Assembly (NCBI RefSeq): GCF_020216025.1
Contig: NZ_JAIWNC010000019.1
Location: forward strand, 62,001-126,000
Direction: 5' to 3'
From: Jidongwangia harbinensis
Lineage (GTDB): Bacteria > Actinomycetota > Actinomycetes > Mycobacteriales > Micromonosporaceae
Length of the DNA stretch: 64,000 nucleotides
Under the pieces are notes generated by a model. The model did no database searches. It saw nothing but the letters and a program-made list of their open reading frames with translations, and had not been told where the DNA came from. A program made the position numbers and the translations under genes. Below, in pieces: positions 16,560 to 25,166 of the stretch; positions within the stretch are counted from its first letter, which is position 1; each line of letters opens with the position of its first letter.

Positions 16560-17543
16560 ATGCGGACGATCGACTGGGTGGACGGGGCCGTCGAGATCAT
16601 CGACCAGACGGCATTACCGGCGGAACTGTGCGTGCGGCGGCTGACCACGGTCGCCGACCTGGTCGCCGCGATCCGGTCGCTGGCGGTACGCGGGGCGCCC
16701 GCCCTGGGCGTCGCCGGAGCGCTCGGCGTCGCGCTGGCCGCCCGGCAGTTCGCCGACGACCCGGACGCCCGCGCGGTGGCCGTCCGGGAGATCGAGACCG
16801 CCCGCCCCACCGCGGTGAACCTGGCCCGCGGCGCCCGGCGCGCCGCGGCCCACCTGGCCGACGGTCCGGACGCGGTGCTGCGCGAGGCGTGCGCGGTGCG
16901 CGACGAGGAGATCGCCGCGTCCGAGGCGATGGCCACCCGGGGCGCCGACCTGATGGTGGAACTGTGCGGCGCCCGGCCCCGGCTGCTGACCCACTGCAAC
17001 ACCGGCGGGCTGGCCGCGGTCACCGTCGGCACGGCGCTCGGCGTGGTCGGCGAACTGCACCGGCGCGGCGCGCTGTCCGGGGTGGTGGCCAGCGAGACCC
17101 GGCCGTTGCTGCAGGGCGCCCGGCTCACCGCGTGGGAGCTGCAGCAGTGGGGCGTGCCGTTCCGGGTGGCGGTGGACTCGGCCGGGCCGTTCCTGATGGC
17201 CCGCGGCGAGGTGGACGCGGTGATCCTGGGCGCGGACCGGATCTGCGCGAACGGCGACGTGATCAACAAGATCGGCACGTACGCGCACGCCCTCGGCGCC
17301 CGCCGGGCCGGCCTGCCGTTCATCGTGGTCGCGCCGGAATCCACCGTGGACCACGACACGCCGGACGGCGCCGCGGTGGAGATCGAGGACCGTGGCGGGG
17401 CGGAGGTGACCGCGTTCGCCGACGCGGCGAATCCGGCGTTCGACGTGACGCCGCACGACCTGGTGACCGCGATCGTCACCGACCGGCGGGTGATCCGCCT
17501 GGACCGCGGTGAGCCGGTCGGGCCCGCCCGCGGAACCTCCTGA
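16560..17543 (+). CDS. mtnA: methylthioribose-1-phosphate isomerase
   Basis: The protein has 327 residues. Family motifs are present throughout: IRSLAVRGAPALGVAGA near the N terminus, THCNTGGLA with the catalytic Cys, ETRPLLQGARLTAWEL, and LGADRICANGDVINKIGTYAHAL with the catalytic Asp. The enzyme converts 5-methylthioribose 1-phosphate to methylthioribulose 1-phosphate in methionine salvage. The ATG at 16560 follows AGGAGG directly and is certain. An AraC-type regulator gene follows after 13 bp. No other salvage gene is visible nearby. Confidence 0.95.
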   Translation: MRTIDWVDGAVEIIDQTALPAELCVRRLTTVADLVAAIRSLAVRGAPALGVAGALGVALAARQFADDPDARAVAVREIETARPTAVNLARGARRAAAHLADGPDAVLREACAVRDEEIAASEAMATRGADLMVELCGARPRLLTHCNTGGLAAVTVGTALGVVGELHRRGALSGVVASETRPLLQGARLTAWELQQWGVPFRVAVDSAGPFLMARGEVDAVILGADRICANGDVINKIGTYAHALGARRAGLPFIVVAPESTVDHDTPDGAAVEIEDRGGAEVTAFADAANPAFDVTPHDLVTAIVTDRRVIRLDRGEPVGPARGTS

Positions 17544-17556
17544 GCCGGGCCGGCCG

Positions 17557-18273
17557 ATGTCCGCACTGCGGTTCCGGACCCGCGCCTCCGACTCGCCCTG
17601 GGTCGACACGGTGTGGACGTGTACCAGCGACCGCGTCACGGAGATGACCTCCGTCGCCACGCCCTGCTGGGGCCTGGTGTTCTGGGAGCGCGAGGGCCGG
17701 CCGTACGCGGCCGTCACCGGACCCGAGACCCGGACCGGTACCGCGCCGGTGCCGGAGGGCGCGTCGTTCGTGGGCATCGAGTTCGCGGTCGGCACGTCGC
17801 TCCGGGCGCTGCCCACACCGGCCCTGGTCGGCGGCGGCGCCGTGCTTCCCCGGGACACCCGCCGCAGCTTCCAGCTGGCCGGCGCCCGCTGGGAGTCACC
17901 CGGCCCGGACGACGCGGAGGCGCTGGTCGGACGCCTGGTCCGCGCCGGAGCCATGGTCCGTGACCCGCTCGTCACCCAGGTGCGCCGAGGTCATGTCCCC
18001 GCGGTGTCGCAGCGCACCGTGGAACGCCGGTTCCGGGCGGCCACCGGGCTGACCCAGGGCGCGGTGCGGCAGATCGAACGGGCGCGGGGGGCGGCCGCGC
18101 TCCTCGCCGCCGGCCTCCCGGTCGGCGACGTCGTCGGCAAACTCGGGTACGCCGACGAGCCGCACCTGGCCCGCGCACTGCGCCGGTTCGTCGGGCGCAC
18201 GGCGGGACAGCTCCGCGAGGGCACCGGCGGCGGCGCGCTCGGCCTGGACCTCGGTCAGCCGGCGACGTCGTAG
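17557..18273 (+). CDS. AraC-family transcriptional regulator
   Basis: The protein has 238 residues. The N-terminal half is a beta-rich cupin-like sensory part (MTSVATPCWGLVFWEREG, SFVGIEFAVG). The C-terminal 90 hold the paired HTH of the AraC family: SQRTVERRFRAATGLTQGAVRQIERARGAAALLAAGLPVGDVVGKLGYADEPHLARALRRFVGRTAGQLRE. The ATG at 17557 matches the start of the conserved region. It overlaps the convergent reductase-like gene by 19 bp at the 3' ends, an arrangement typical of a regulator and the gene it controls, which is an inference. Confidence 0.9.
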   Translation: MSALRFRTRASDSPWVDTVWTCTSDRVTEMTSVATPCWGLVFWEREGRPYAAVTGPETRTGTAPVPEGASFVGIEFAVGTSLRALPTPALVGGGAVLPRDTRRSFQLAGARWESPGPDDAEALVGRLVRAGAMVRDPLVTQVRRGHVPAVSQRTVERRFRAATGLTQGAVRQIERARGAAALLAAGLPVGDVVGKLGYADEPHLARALRRFVGRTAGQLREGTGGGALGLDLGQPATS

Positions 18274-18833
18274 ATCAGCTTCACCACACCGTTCGGGTAG
18301 GCGGCGGAATCCCGGAGGCGCAGGGCCCGCTTGGCCATGTCGGCGTCGCTGAACAGGCTCTTCCCGGCTCCCAGCAACACCGGGAAGACGAGCAGGTGGT
18401 ACCGGTCGATCAGGCCCGCCTCCGACAGCCGCCGGGCCAGTTCCGCACTCCCGTGAATGAAGATCGCGCCGCCCTCGCCCTTCTTGAGGCCGGCGACGTC
18501 GTCGGTGGAGCGCAGAATCGTCGTCGGGCCCCACCCCTCGACGAGGGCGTCGTCGGCGAGCGCGGTGGAGACCACGTACTTCGGCAGATCCCGGTAGGCG
18601 GCGTGGTCGTCCGAGTCCCGCCACACCGGCGCGAACGCCTGGTAGCTGCGGCGCCCGAACATCAGCGCCGTGGTGTCGGCGAGTTCCTCGCCCTTGAGCG
18701 CGAACGCCTCGGGCAGGAACTCGATGTCGTTGATCACCCAGCCACCGCTGCGGTGCTCCTCGCCCGGCCCACCGCCTGGGGAGTCCACCACGCCGTCCAG
18801 CGACATGAACCCGGTGTAGACCAGCTCACGCAT
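18255..18833 (-). CDS. dihydrofolate reductase-family protein (RibD C-terminal domain)
   Basis: The protein has 192 residues. It starts with the family pattern RELVYTGFMSLDGVVDSPGG, continues with ALMFGRRSYQAFAPVW, KYVVSTAL and a GGAIFIHGSAELARRL segment, and ends in HLLVFPVLLGAGKSLF. These are the NADPH-binding landmarks of the RibD C-terminal/YyaP family. The true substrate of standalone members is generally unknown. It is convergent with the AraC gene, overlapping by 19 bp, and that regulator is its likely controller. Confidence 0.88.
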   Translation of the reverse strand: MRELVYTGFMSLDGVVDSPGGGPGEEHRSGGWVINDIEFLPEAFALKGEELADTTALMFGRRSYQAFAPVWRDSDDHAAYRDLPKYVVSTALADDALVEGWGPTTILRSTDDVAGLKKGEGGAIFIHGSAELARRLSEAGLIDRYHLLVFPVLLGAGKSLFSDADMAKRALRLRDSAAYPNGVVKLIYDVAG

Positions 18834-19033
18834 GTCGAGTTCCCCTCATGACCGGGCGACGGGCGTCACCACGGGAAACGAACGGCCGGACGCCGGCCGG
18901 ACGCGCGACCCATGCTAGGAACCGCCGCCGGGCCTGTCTTGTACGGAAACGACGCGGGCGGAGGGCCGGCGCAGCGAAGTCTCCGCCGGAAACGGGAAAT
19001 GCCCGGCACGTATGCCGGGCATTACTCCGTTCG

Positions 19034-19123
19034 TGGCGGTGGTGAAGGGATTTGAACCCTTGGAGGGCTTGCACCCTCACACGCTTTCGAGGCGTGCTCC
19101 TTAGGCCGCTCGGACACACCACC
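19034..19123 (-). tRNA. tRNA-Ser (CGA)
   Basis: The gene is 90 nt with an encoded CCA. The acceptor stem pairs GGTGGTG with CACCACC. The anticodon loop is CTCGAAA, giving CGA, which reads UCG. A long variable arm (GTGAGGGTGCAAGCCCTCC region) and the TTCAAAT loop confirm a class II serine tRNA. It stands alone upstream of deoD on the opposite strand. Confidence 0.97.
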
Positions 19124-19271
19124 GCGAAGTAGATTACCCGACGTCCCACCGGCTCCGCCGCCGGGTTACCCGGGCGCCGCGACCTCGGCGGATGTGCCGG
19201 GCGGGGCCGTCGCCGCCCGGGCGGCCTGGCAGGATCGACACCATCGGCCAGGTCGACGAAGGGGTTCGGGC

Positions 19272-19994
19272 ATGAGCGTGCACATCGGCGCGGCACCGGG
19301 GGAGATCGCGGAGCGGGTGCTGCTGCCGGGTGACCCGATGCGGGCCAAGTGGATCGCCGAGACGTTCCTCGACGATCCGACGTGCTACAGCCAGGTGCGC
19401 GGGATGCTCGGCTTCACCGGCACCTGGCAGGGGGTGCCGGTGTCGGTGCAGGGCTCCGGCATGGGCATGCCGTCGGCCTCGATCTACACCCACGAGCTGA
19501 TCAACGAGTACGGCGTGCAGTCGCTGATCCGGATCGGGTCCTGTGGCGCGCTCGCCATGGACCTGCACCTGGGCGACGTGATCGCGGCGATCGGGTCGGC
19601 CACCGACTCGAACATGAACCGCACCCGGTTCGACGGTCTGGTCGACTACGCGCCGGTCGCCGACTTCGGGTTGTTGCGGACCGCGGTCGACGTGGCCGAG
19701 CGGCACGGGACCGCGATGCGGGTCGGTCCGATCCTGGCCGCCGACGCGTTCTACACCGACCGGCCCGACCTGTACGACTCGCTCGCCGACTACGGCGTGC
19801 TGGCGGTGGAGATGGAGTCGGCGGCGATCTACACGATCGCGGCCCGGTACCGCGCCCGGGCGCTGACCATCCTGACCGTCAGCGACCACATCAAGCGCGG
19901 CGAGGCGATGGCGGCGCAGCAGCGCGAGCAGGGCTTCGGCGACATGGTGCGGATCGGCCTGGACACGGCCATCGCGGACGCTCAGCGGAAGTAG
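19272..19994 (+). CDS. deoD: purine nucleoside phosphorylase, DeoD type
   Basis: The protein has 240 residues. The start MSVHIGAAPGEIAERVLLPGDPMRAKWIAE matches the hexameric DeoD family closely, followed by GSGMGMPSASIYTHEL, LIRIGSCGAL (phosphate site) and VEMESAAIYTIAA (ribose/base site, with the catalytic SDH in TVSDHIKRGE). It cleaves purine nucleosides with phosphate in salvage. It ends 13 bp inside the end of the convergent tadA gene. Confidence 0.95.
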   Translation: MSVHIGAAPGEIAERVLLPGDPMRAKWIAETFLDDPTCYSQVRGMLGFTGTWQGVPVSVQGSGMGMPSASIYTHELINEYGVQSLIRIGSCGALAMDLHLGDVIAAIGSATDSNMNRTRFDGLVDYAPVADFGLLRTAVDVAERHGTAMRVGPILAADAFYTDRPDLYDSLADYGVLAVEMESAAIYTIAARYRARALTILTVSDHIKRGEAMAAQQREQGFGDMVRIGLDTAIADAQRK

Positions 19995-20428
19995 GCGCGG
20001 ATCAGGGCGGCGCATTCCGGTTCCAGGACGCCGGCGTACACCTCGGGCCGGTGGTTGAGCCGGCGGTCCCGGACCACGTCCCAGAGCGAGCCGGCCGCGC
20101 CGGTCTTGGGTTCCCAGGCGCCGAAGACCAGCGTCGCCACCCGGGCCAGCACCAGCGCGCCCGCGCACATCGTGCACGGCTCCAGCGTGACGACCAGCGT
20201 GCAGCCCTCGAGCCGCCAGCTGCCCACCCGCTGTGCCGCCCGCCGCAACACCAGGATCTCGGCGTGCGCGGTGGGGTCGCCGGTGGCCTCCCGCTCGTTG
20301 CCGGCGGCGGCCAGCTCGACACCGTTGGCGTCGTAGAGCACCGCGCCCACGGGTACGTCGTCCGGGGAGGCCGACGCCACGGCCAGGGCGCGGCGCATCC
20401 ACTCCTGATGGAGCGGACTCGTGATCAC
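19982..20428 (-). CDS. tadA: tRNA adenosine(34) deaminase
   Basis: The protein has 148 residues. The zinc deaminase signature is intact: DPTAHAEILVLRRAA (His and catalytic Glu) and LEPCTMCAGALVLAR (two Cys). It converts A34 of tRNA-Arg(ACG) to inosine. The GTG at 20428 overlaps the TGA of the upstream gene by 4 bp (GTGA), so this start is favoured. The pairing with the TIGR03941-type associated protein is conserved in actinobacteria. Confidence 0.95.
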   Translation of the reverse strand: MITSPLHQEWMRRALAVASASPDDVPVGAVLYDANGVELAAAGNEREATGDPTAHAEILVLRRAAQRVGSWRLEGCTLVVTLEPCTMCAGALVLARVATLVFGAWEPKTGAAGSLWDVVRDRRLNHRPEVYAGVLEPECAALIRAYFR

Positions 20429-20943
20429 GCCTCGCGCAGCTCTTCCATCTCGTCGCCGCACCCGAGCCGCTGGCAGATCTCGGCCGTCACGTCGGACGGC
20501 AGCATGCCCTCCAGCGCGCACAGGGAGAGCAGCCGGTGCGCCGAGACGCCGAGGTCGGCGAGCAGTTCGGCGTCGCCGACCGGATCGGCGTCGGGATCGG
20601 CGGCCGGCCGGTCGTCCTCGTCGTCGTCGGCCGGCGGCGCGGCCAGCTCGTCGATCTCCAGGGCCGGCGCCTCGATGTCGCCGAGCAGCAGGGCGCCGGT
20701 GCGGGACTCCTCGGCGAAGACCGAGTCGGAGCCGAACACCCGCAGGTCCTCGCCCTCGTCCAGGCGCAGGATGACCAGGTACTGGTCGTCGGCCTCGACG
20801 AACAGCAGCGACAGGTCGGCGTCCGGCTCGGCGTCGCGGAGCCGGTCCACCACCTCGTCGATGTCGGCGAGCCCACTGAGTTCCAGCTCCGACGCCGTCC
20901 AACCGTTCTTGCCCCGGGCGACGGCGGCAGCGAAAGTCGACAC
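20425..20943 (-). CDS. tRNA adenosine deaminase-associated protein
   Basis: The protein has 172 residues. It has an alpha/beta N-terminal part (FAAAVARGKNGWTASELELSGLADIDEVVDRLRD, LSLLFVEADDQYLVILRLDEGEDLRVFGSD), an acidic low-complexity linker near residues 110-125, and a C-terminal helical part with LCALEGMLPSDVTAEICQRLGC. This matches the actinobacterial family found directly upstream of tadA; its role is unproven. The GTG at 20943 is preceded by GGGGGGA at ribosome-binding distance. A GTG 12 bp further upstream would include that sequence in the coding region. Confidence 0.85.
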   Translation of the reverse strand: MSTFAAAVARGKNGWTASELELSGLADIDEVVDRLRDAEPDADLSLLFVEADDQYLVILRLDEGEDLRVFGSDSVFAEESRTGALLLGDIEAPALEIDELAAPPADDDEDDRPAADPDADPVGDAELLADLGVSAHRLLSLCALEGMLPSDVTAEICQRLGCGDEMEELREA

Positions 20944-21022
20944 TTTTCCCCCCACGCGATGTCCTCAGGACGACGGTAGTCGCTGCCGTCACGCATGCGC
21001 CGCGCCACGCCCCGAAAGAGGG

Positions 21023-21193
21023 TCAGGAAACGACGTGCCGACGCCGGTTCGCGATCAACTCGCGCAGTCGCGCGCCGCGGAGCCGCTGTGGCTGGGTCCA
21101 CTCCCGTGCCGACTTCGCGTCGGCGAGAGCGGCCAGCAGCTCCAGCCGGCGACGGCGACGATCGGGGTCGAGCCGCTGCGGTGAAGGTGCCAT
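21023..21193 (-). CDS. small basic hypothetical protein
   Basis: The protein has 56 residues and is rich in Arg, helical, with no motif: LELLAALADAKSAREWTQPQRLRGARLRELIANRRRHVVS. The ATG at 21193 has no strong ribosome-binding site. A TTG at 21235 is an alternative that would add 14 residues. Size and composition are reminiscent of small actinomycete proteins of unknown function, and the call is tentative. Confidence 0.4.
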   Translation of the reverse strand: MAPSPQRLDPDRRRRRLELLAALADAKSAREWTQPQRLRGARLRELIANRRRHVVS

Positions 21194-21297
21194 GAAGCGA
21201 AGGCTGCCGACCCGGGCACGGTTCGTCAAGGCCAAGTGCGCTGCGCCACCATGAGTGCACGTAAGGTCATCGGCGAAGCGGACCTATGGGCCGGCAG

Positions 21298-21708
21298 TCA
21301 CCACATCGGCCAGTCGCTCGTGGTGATCCAGCGGAACGCCACGAAGCCGCCCGCGACGGAGAGCCCCACCCCGCTCGTGACGGCCACCCCGACCGCGACA
21401 CCGCGGTCGCCGAGCACCGTCAGCACCGCGGCGACCACCCACGCGGACACCGCCGCCACCACGGTCCACCAGGCGTAACTGAACAGGTCACGGCCGATGG
21501 CGCCGAACAGCGCGAACCACAGCGCGGTGGCGCCGATGCCGGCGAGCAGCGGGGCGGCGGTGACCGGATGCGGTTCCCGGTAGATCGGGTGTGCCGGGCG
21601 GGCGGGTGGCATCGGGCCGGACACGGGTGCGGCCTGGTCGCCGGACGCCGGCAACCAGCCGGGCGGCGGTGGCTCGGCCGCGGGCCACTGCACCGGTCGC
21701 TCAGCCAT
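21298..21708 (-). CDS. membrane protein with proline-rich N terminus
   Basis: The protein has 136 residues. The first 50 are proline-rich and cytoplasmic. Three or four hydrophobic helices follow (TAAPLLAGIGATALWFALFG, YAWWTVVAAVSAWVVAAVLTVLG, VAVGVAVTSGVGLSVAGGFVAF). No domain is recognised. The ATG at 21708 follows GAGGAG. It diverges from the M23 lipoprotein gene. Confidence 0.65.
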   Translation of the reverse strand: MAERPVQWPAAEPPPPGWLPASGDQAAPVSGPMPPARPAHPIYREPHPVTAAPLLAGIGATALWFALFGAIGRDLFSYAWWTVVAAVSAWVVAAVLTVLGDRGVAVGVAVTSGVGLSVAGGFVAFRWITTSDWPMW

Positions 21709-21806
21709 GGGCACTCCTCGGGAACGGACCGACAGCACGCGTACCCATGGAGACTATCCAGACCCGGTGGTCGGCACGGATCAACGGCTTCTGCCAGGAT
21801 GGCCCG

Positions 21807-22550
21807 GTGGTTGCCGTCCGTACCCTCTCCGGTCTGACCGTGTTCGCGTTGTGCCTGGCGGGCTGCGGTGGGGCCGGCGGCGGTCCGTCGGCCACCGCGA
21901 CGCCCCAGTTCGTCGCGCCGTCACCGACGGTCCCGGCCCCCTCGTCGCCGGCGCCACCCGCGCCCGCCTCGGTCGCTCCGCCGTCGGCGAGCGCGGCGGC
22001 CAGTTCCGCGAAGCCGAGCGCGAGCGCCACGACCCGGCGGACGATCCGGTACGCGTTCCCGGTGAAGGCCGGCAACGTGGCGTTCCACCGGACCCACGGG
22101 AAGTATCCGGCGACCGACATCTTCGCCGACTGCGGCGAGCCGGTGGTGGCCACCACGAGCGGGGTGATCCTCGAGGTGAGCTTGACCGACCGGTACGTCG
22201 AGGGCAGCCCGGACGGCCCGAACAACGGTGGCCTGTCGGTGTCGCTGCTGGGTGACGACGGCGTGCGCTACTACGGCTCGCACCTGACCCGGGTGCAGGC
22301 CGGCGTCCGGGCCGGTGTCCGGGTGGAGACCGGTCAGCGGCTCGGCACGGTAGGCCGGACCGGCAACGCCAACAACGTCTGTCATCTGCACTACGGGATC
22401 TCGCCGAAGTGCGCGGGCACCGGCGACTGGCGGGTGCGGCGCGGGGTGATCTGGCCGGCCGACTACCTGACGTCGTGGCGGAAGAAGGGCAACAAGAGCC
22501 CGGTCGCCACGGTCCGGGCCTGGGCCCGCCAGCACGACTGCAAGGCCTGA
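21807..22550 (+). CDS. M23-family peptidase-like lipoprotein
   Basis: The protein has 247 residues. A signal peptide ends in the lipobox LAGC, followed by a long Ala/Ser/Pro linker. The domain at about 95-235 is LytM/M23-like: the metal ligands are in HGKYPATDIFADCG and HLHYG, with GVILEVSL and GTVGRTGNANNVCH strands between. M23 enzymes cut peptidoglycan cross-bridges. The NNVCHLHYG form is common in actinomycete members whose activity is not established. The GTG at 21807 gives a proper signal peptide. Confidence 0.85.
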   Translation: MVAVRTLSGLTVFALCLAGCGGAGGGPSATATPQFVAPSPTVPAPSSPAPPAPASVAPPSASAAASSAKPSASATTRRTIRYAFPVKAGNVAFHRTHGKYPATDIFADCGEPVVATTSGVILEVSLTDRYVEGSPDGPNNGGLSVSLLGDDGVRYYGSHLTRVQAGVRAGVRVETGQRLGTVGRTGNANNVCHLHYGISPKCAGTGDWRVRRGVIWPADYLTSWRKKGNKSPVATVRAWARQHDCKA

Positions 22551-22565
22551 GCCCGGACATGGCGA

Positions 22566-22594
22566 GGCCGCATCCCCGCCCGAAGGATGCGGCC
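22566..22594. terminator. bidirectional terminator hairpin
   Basis: GGCCGCATCC and GGATGCGGCC form a perfect 10-bp stem with a 9-nt loop, midway between the convergent M23 and beta-propeller genes. Confidence 0.85.
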
Positions 22595-22613
22595 CCGGTT
22601 CTACCGGAAAAGC

Positions 22614-23777
22614 TCAGCGGAACTGGGCGAACCGCTTCTGTCCGCGGCCGTTGACGGTGGTGAACGCGCCGCCCGCGGCCACCGCGCCCAGGGCGCTGCT
22701 GGTGGTCATCGTGAGTACGCCCTCGATGCCGTTGGCGTTGGCGGTCCAGCTCTGCAGATGGCCGCTGGCGACGTCGAACGCGGCCAGCTTGATGCGATCG
22801 TCCGAGCCGTCCAGGCAGACCCCCTGGGTTCCGGTACGCGGCGTCCGGCAGGCCCGGTCGAAGTGCCCGCCGACGTACACCGTGCTGCCCTGCGCCGCCA
22901 CCGCCTGGGCGTCGCCGTCGAACGTCGCGGTCCAGCGCAGCGTGCCCGACGTGGAGTAGGCGTGCGCCCGGCCGCCCTGACCACCGGTGGCGGTGAAGAC
23001 GCCGGCCGAGCTGACCGCGATGCCGAAGGTGATGACGGTGGCCCGGGGCCGGAACGCGGTGACGATCGCCCCCGACGTGGGGTCCAGTGCGACCAGCCGG
23101 TCGTACCCACTGGTGCCGTTGACCTTGTGGAATTTGCCGCCGACGTAGATCCGGCCGTCCGCGGCCGTGAGCGCCTCCACCTGGTCGTCGGCGGTCGGCT
23201 TCCACCCGCTGTCGAGGACGCCGCTGGTCAGGTTGAACGCGGCGAGCCGGGAGCGGGCCTGGCCGTTCACCGTGGTGATCGCCCCGCCCAGGTAGAGCCG
23301 CCCGCTCGCGGCGGCCAGCGCGTAGGGCTTGCCGCCGATGCTGTGCTTGAACGTGCTGGACACCGCGCCGGTGAGCGCGTCCAGGCGGGCCAGGCTGTCC
23401 CGCTTCTGCCCGCTGACGGTGAGGAAGTCGCCCGCGATGTACACCGACGAGCCGCTGACCGCGATCGCCTTGACCCGGGCGTCGGCGGACGGCGCCCAGG
23501 GCAGAAGCTCCCCGGTCAGCGCGTTCACCGCGGCCAGCCGGTTGCGGGTGACGGTGGTGCCGTTGACCACCGCGCGGGTGAAGTTCCCGCCGACGTAGAC
23601 GGTGTCGCCCAGGTAGGCGACCGCCAGCACGGTCCCGTTGAATCCCGGCGTACGGTCCGGCGTCGACGAGACCGCCGCCTGCGCCGGCGTCGCCGCGACG
23701 GCCACGGTCGTCCCGATGACCGCCACCGCCAGGTAACGGCCAATGCCCCGAATTAGTGATTTGCCCCTGTAAGTCAC
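22614..23777 (-). CDS. secreted beta-propeller protein
   Basis: The protein has 387 residues. An N-terminal signal peptide (YLAVAVIGTTVAVAATPAQA) is followed by about seven repeats built on the pattern AxxxxxVYVGGxFTxVNG...RLAAxxxxTGxL, for example TVYVGGNFTRAVVNG, SVYIAGDFLTVSG, RLYLGGAITTVNG and RIYVGGKFHKVNG. This is the delta-60/kelch-like secreted propeller type common in actinobacteria; partners and ligands are unknown. It diverges from the DinB-like gene across a region with two palindromes. Confidence 0.85.
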   Translation of the reverse strand: MTYRGKSLIRGIGRYLAVAVIGTTVAVAATPAQAAVSSTPDRTPGFNGTVLAVAYLGDTVYVGGNFTRAVVNGTTVTRNRLAAVNALTGELLPWAPSADARVKAIAVSGSSVYIAGDFLTVSGQKRDSLARLDALTGAVSSTFKHSIGGKPYALAAASGRLYLGGAITTVNGQARSRLAAFNLTSGVLDSGWKPTADDQVEALTAADGRIYVGGKFHKVNGTSGYDRLVALDPTSGAIVTAFRPRATVITFGIAVSSAGVFTATGGQGGRAHAYSTSGTLRWTATFDGDAQAVAAQGSTVYVGGHFDRACRTPRTGTQGVCLDGSDDRIKLAAFDVASGHLQSWTANANGIEGVLTMTTSSALGAVAAGGAFTTVNGRGQKRFAQFR

Positions 23778-23830
23778 GTTGTCAAGGTAACCCCGTCAAT
23801 GCCGCCGAACCAGCTACGAAACGGCCTAAA

Positions 23831-23873
23831 AGTGACGTCACTTGAATGTCTTGCGGTCACAATCTGACCGCAA
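23831..23873. promoter_or_regulatory. two palindromes in the divergent promoter region
   Basis: AGTGACGTCACT (23831-23842) is a perfect 12-bp palindrome. TTGCGGTCA-N5-TGACCGCAA (23851-23873) is a perfect 9-5-9 inverted repeat. Both lie between the divergently transcribed propeller and DinB-like genes, so they are good operator candidates for one or two dimeric regulators. No regulator gene is adjacent. Confidence 0.6.
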
Positions 23874-23920
23874 AACCTCGTAGCGTCATGAATGACAGAC
23901 GAACGAGCTAAGGAGATGTC

Positions 23921-24496
23921 ATGCCTGGTCAGGTCCGCCCGGTCGCCGACGAGCGCGACGGTCTGGTCGCCTTCCTCGCGCAGATGCGCTACCAGCTCAA
24001 ACTGACCGGGTACGGACTCTCGCCGGAACAGTTGCGAGCCACCCCGAGCGCCAGCCCGCTCAGCGTAGGGGGGCTGATCTGGCACGCCGCGCACACCGAG
24101 GCGCACTGGATCGACCAGGTTCTGCAGCGGCCGACGACGTACCCCGGCACGTACGAGTGGGACCAGCACTTCGACATCGCCGAGGGCGCGTCGTACGAGG
24201 ACCTGATCGGGTTCTACGACACCGTGGCGGCCGAGACCGAGCGGGTGGTGGCCGGCGTGGCCGACCTCGGCCAGGCGGTGCCGATCGACCACAGCGTGCC
24301 GTGGAACCCGCAGGACTACGACAACTGGTCGGTGCGCTGGGTGCTGCTGCACCTGATCCAGGAGACCGCCCGGCACGCCGGGCACGCCGACATCATCCGC
24401 GAGACGGTGGACGGTGGAACCGCGTTCCCGCTGATGGCGGCGGCCGAGGGCTGGCCGGAGACGGGGTGGTTGAAGCCGTGGCAACCGGCTCAGTGA
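23921..24496 (+). CDS. DinB-like / DUF664 protein
   Basis: The protein has 191 residues in a four-helix-bundle pattern. The conserved His sites are in LSVGGLIWHAAHTEAHWIDQVL and LLHLIQETARHAGHADIIRE, which in the DinB/DUF664 superfamily bind a divalent metal; the family includes mycothiol- and bacillithiol-dependent transferases. The ATG at 23921 has AAGGAGA at good spacing. Family assignment is firm but the reaction is not known. Confidence 0.9.
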   Translation: MPGQVRPVADERDGLVAFLAQMRYQLKLTGYGLSPEQLRATPSASPLSVGGLIWHAAHTEAHWIDQVLQRPTTYPGTYEWDQHFDIAEGASYEDLIGFYDTVAAETERVVAGVADLGQAVPIDHSVPWNPQDYDNWSVRWVLLHLIQETARHAGHADIIRETVDGGTAFPLMAAAEGWPETGWLKPWQPAQ

Positions 24497-24842
24497 CGTC
24501 TGCGCCCTGCTATCCGGATCGTCTCTCATTACAGAGTGTGCCAAATCCCGCCGGATCTCCGGAGCCGTCCGACCCGCCCGGTGGCCGGTGGAAACCGCTG
24601 CTCAGCTAGGCTCTACGTAACGGTGGCGTTTCGGCGCAAGATCGCGTGCTTTCGGTGCCGCCGGTCACCTGCGGAAACTACGTACGGTGACTGCGAACAA
24701 CCTGGGCAAATACGGGCGGGAGTGCGCAAGTGGTGTGGCCAAAGTCCGCCCCATCGGTCGAGGTGCTCTGACCTGGTGGTGAGAACATTTCACAAGATTG
24801 CCCCGGGTAGATCTGTCGATATCTGCCCTAGGGTGGTTACTC
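24497..24842. other. non-coding stretch without recognised signal
   Basis: No gene or strong hairpin is visible. The last 60 bp should hold the promoter of the following small gene, but no clear -35/-10 pair stands out. Confidence 0.4.
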
Positions 24843-25052
24843 GTGAGAGTTGAGCATCACTGGTGGAATGGTGACGTCCGTCTTGCACGCCGGGACGTCT
24901 ACGTCCGCACCGACGGCGAGGTCTGGGAAGTCGAGGCTCAGATGGGTGGGCCCCAGGGCAAGTCCAAGGTGCAACAGTGTCCAGGAAAGTCGTCCGCGAT
25001 GATCCTGGCCGACGCGTGGCGTGGGCCACGCTGGCGGTGGCGCAAGCTGTAA
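24843..25052 (+). CDS. small hypothetical protein
   Basis: The protein has 69 residues, is basic, and is rich in Trp and Arg at both ends (HHWWNGDVRLARRDVYVRTDGEVWEVEAQMGG and WRGPRWRWRKL). The central strands look like a small beta-sheet fold. A GTG at 24843 starts it. A strong terminator hairpin lies 60 bp after the stop. No family is recognised, but the compact fold pattern and own terminator support a real gene. Confidence 0.6.
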   Translation: MRVEHHWWNGDVRLARRDVYVRTDGEVWEVEAQMGGPQGKSKVQQCPGKSSAMILADAWRGPRWRWRKL

Positions 25053-25113
25053 GTAGCGCCAGGAGCCGGGCTGTGCCGCATGCTTGACTATCTCGGCCAG
25101 CCGAACCTTTCCG

Positions 25114-25149
25114 ATCGGGCCGGAACTCCCTCGCGGGGTCCGGCCCGAT
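25114..25149 (+). terminator. terminator hairpin after the small gene
   Basis: ATCGGGCCGGA pairs with TCCGGCCCGAT, an 11-bp perfect stem with a 14-nt loop, followed by a short T-containing stretch. Confidence 0.85.
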
Positions 25150-25166
25150 TGCGTTACACAGGACCG

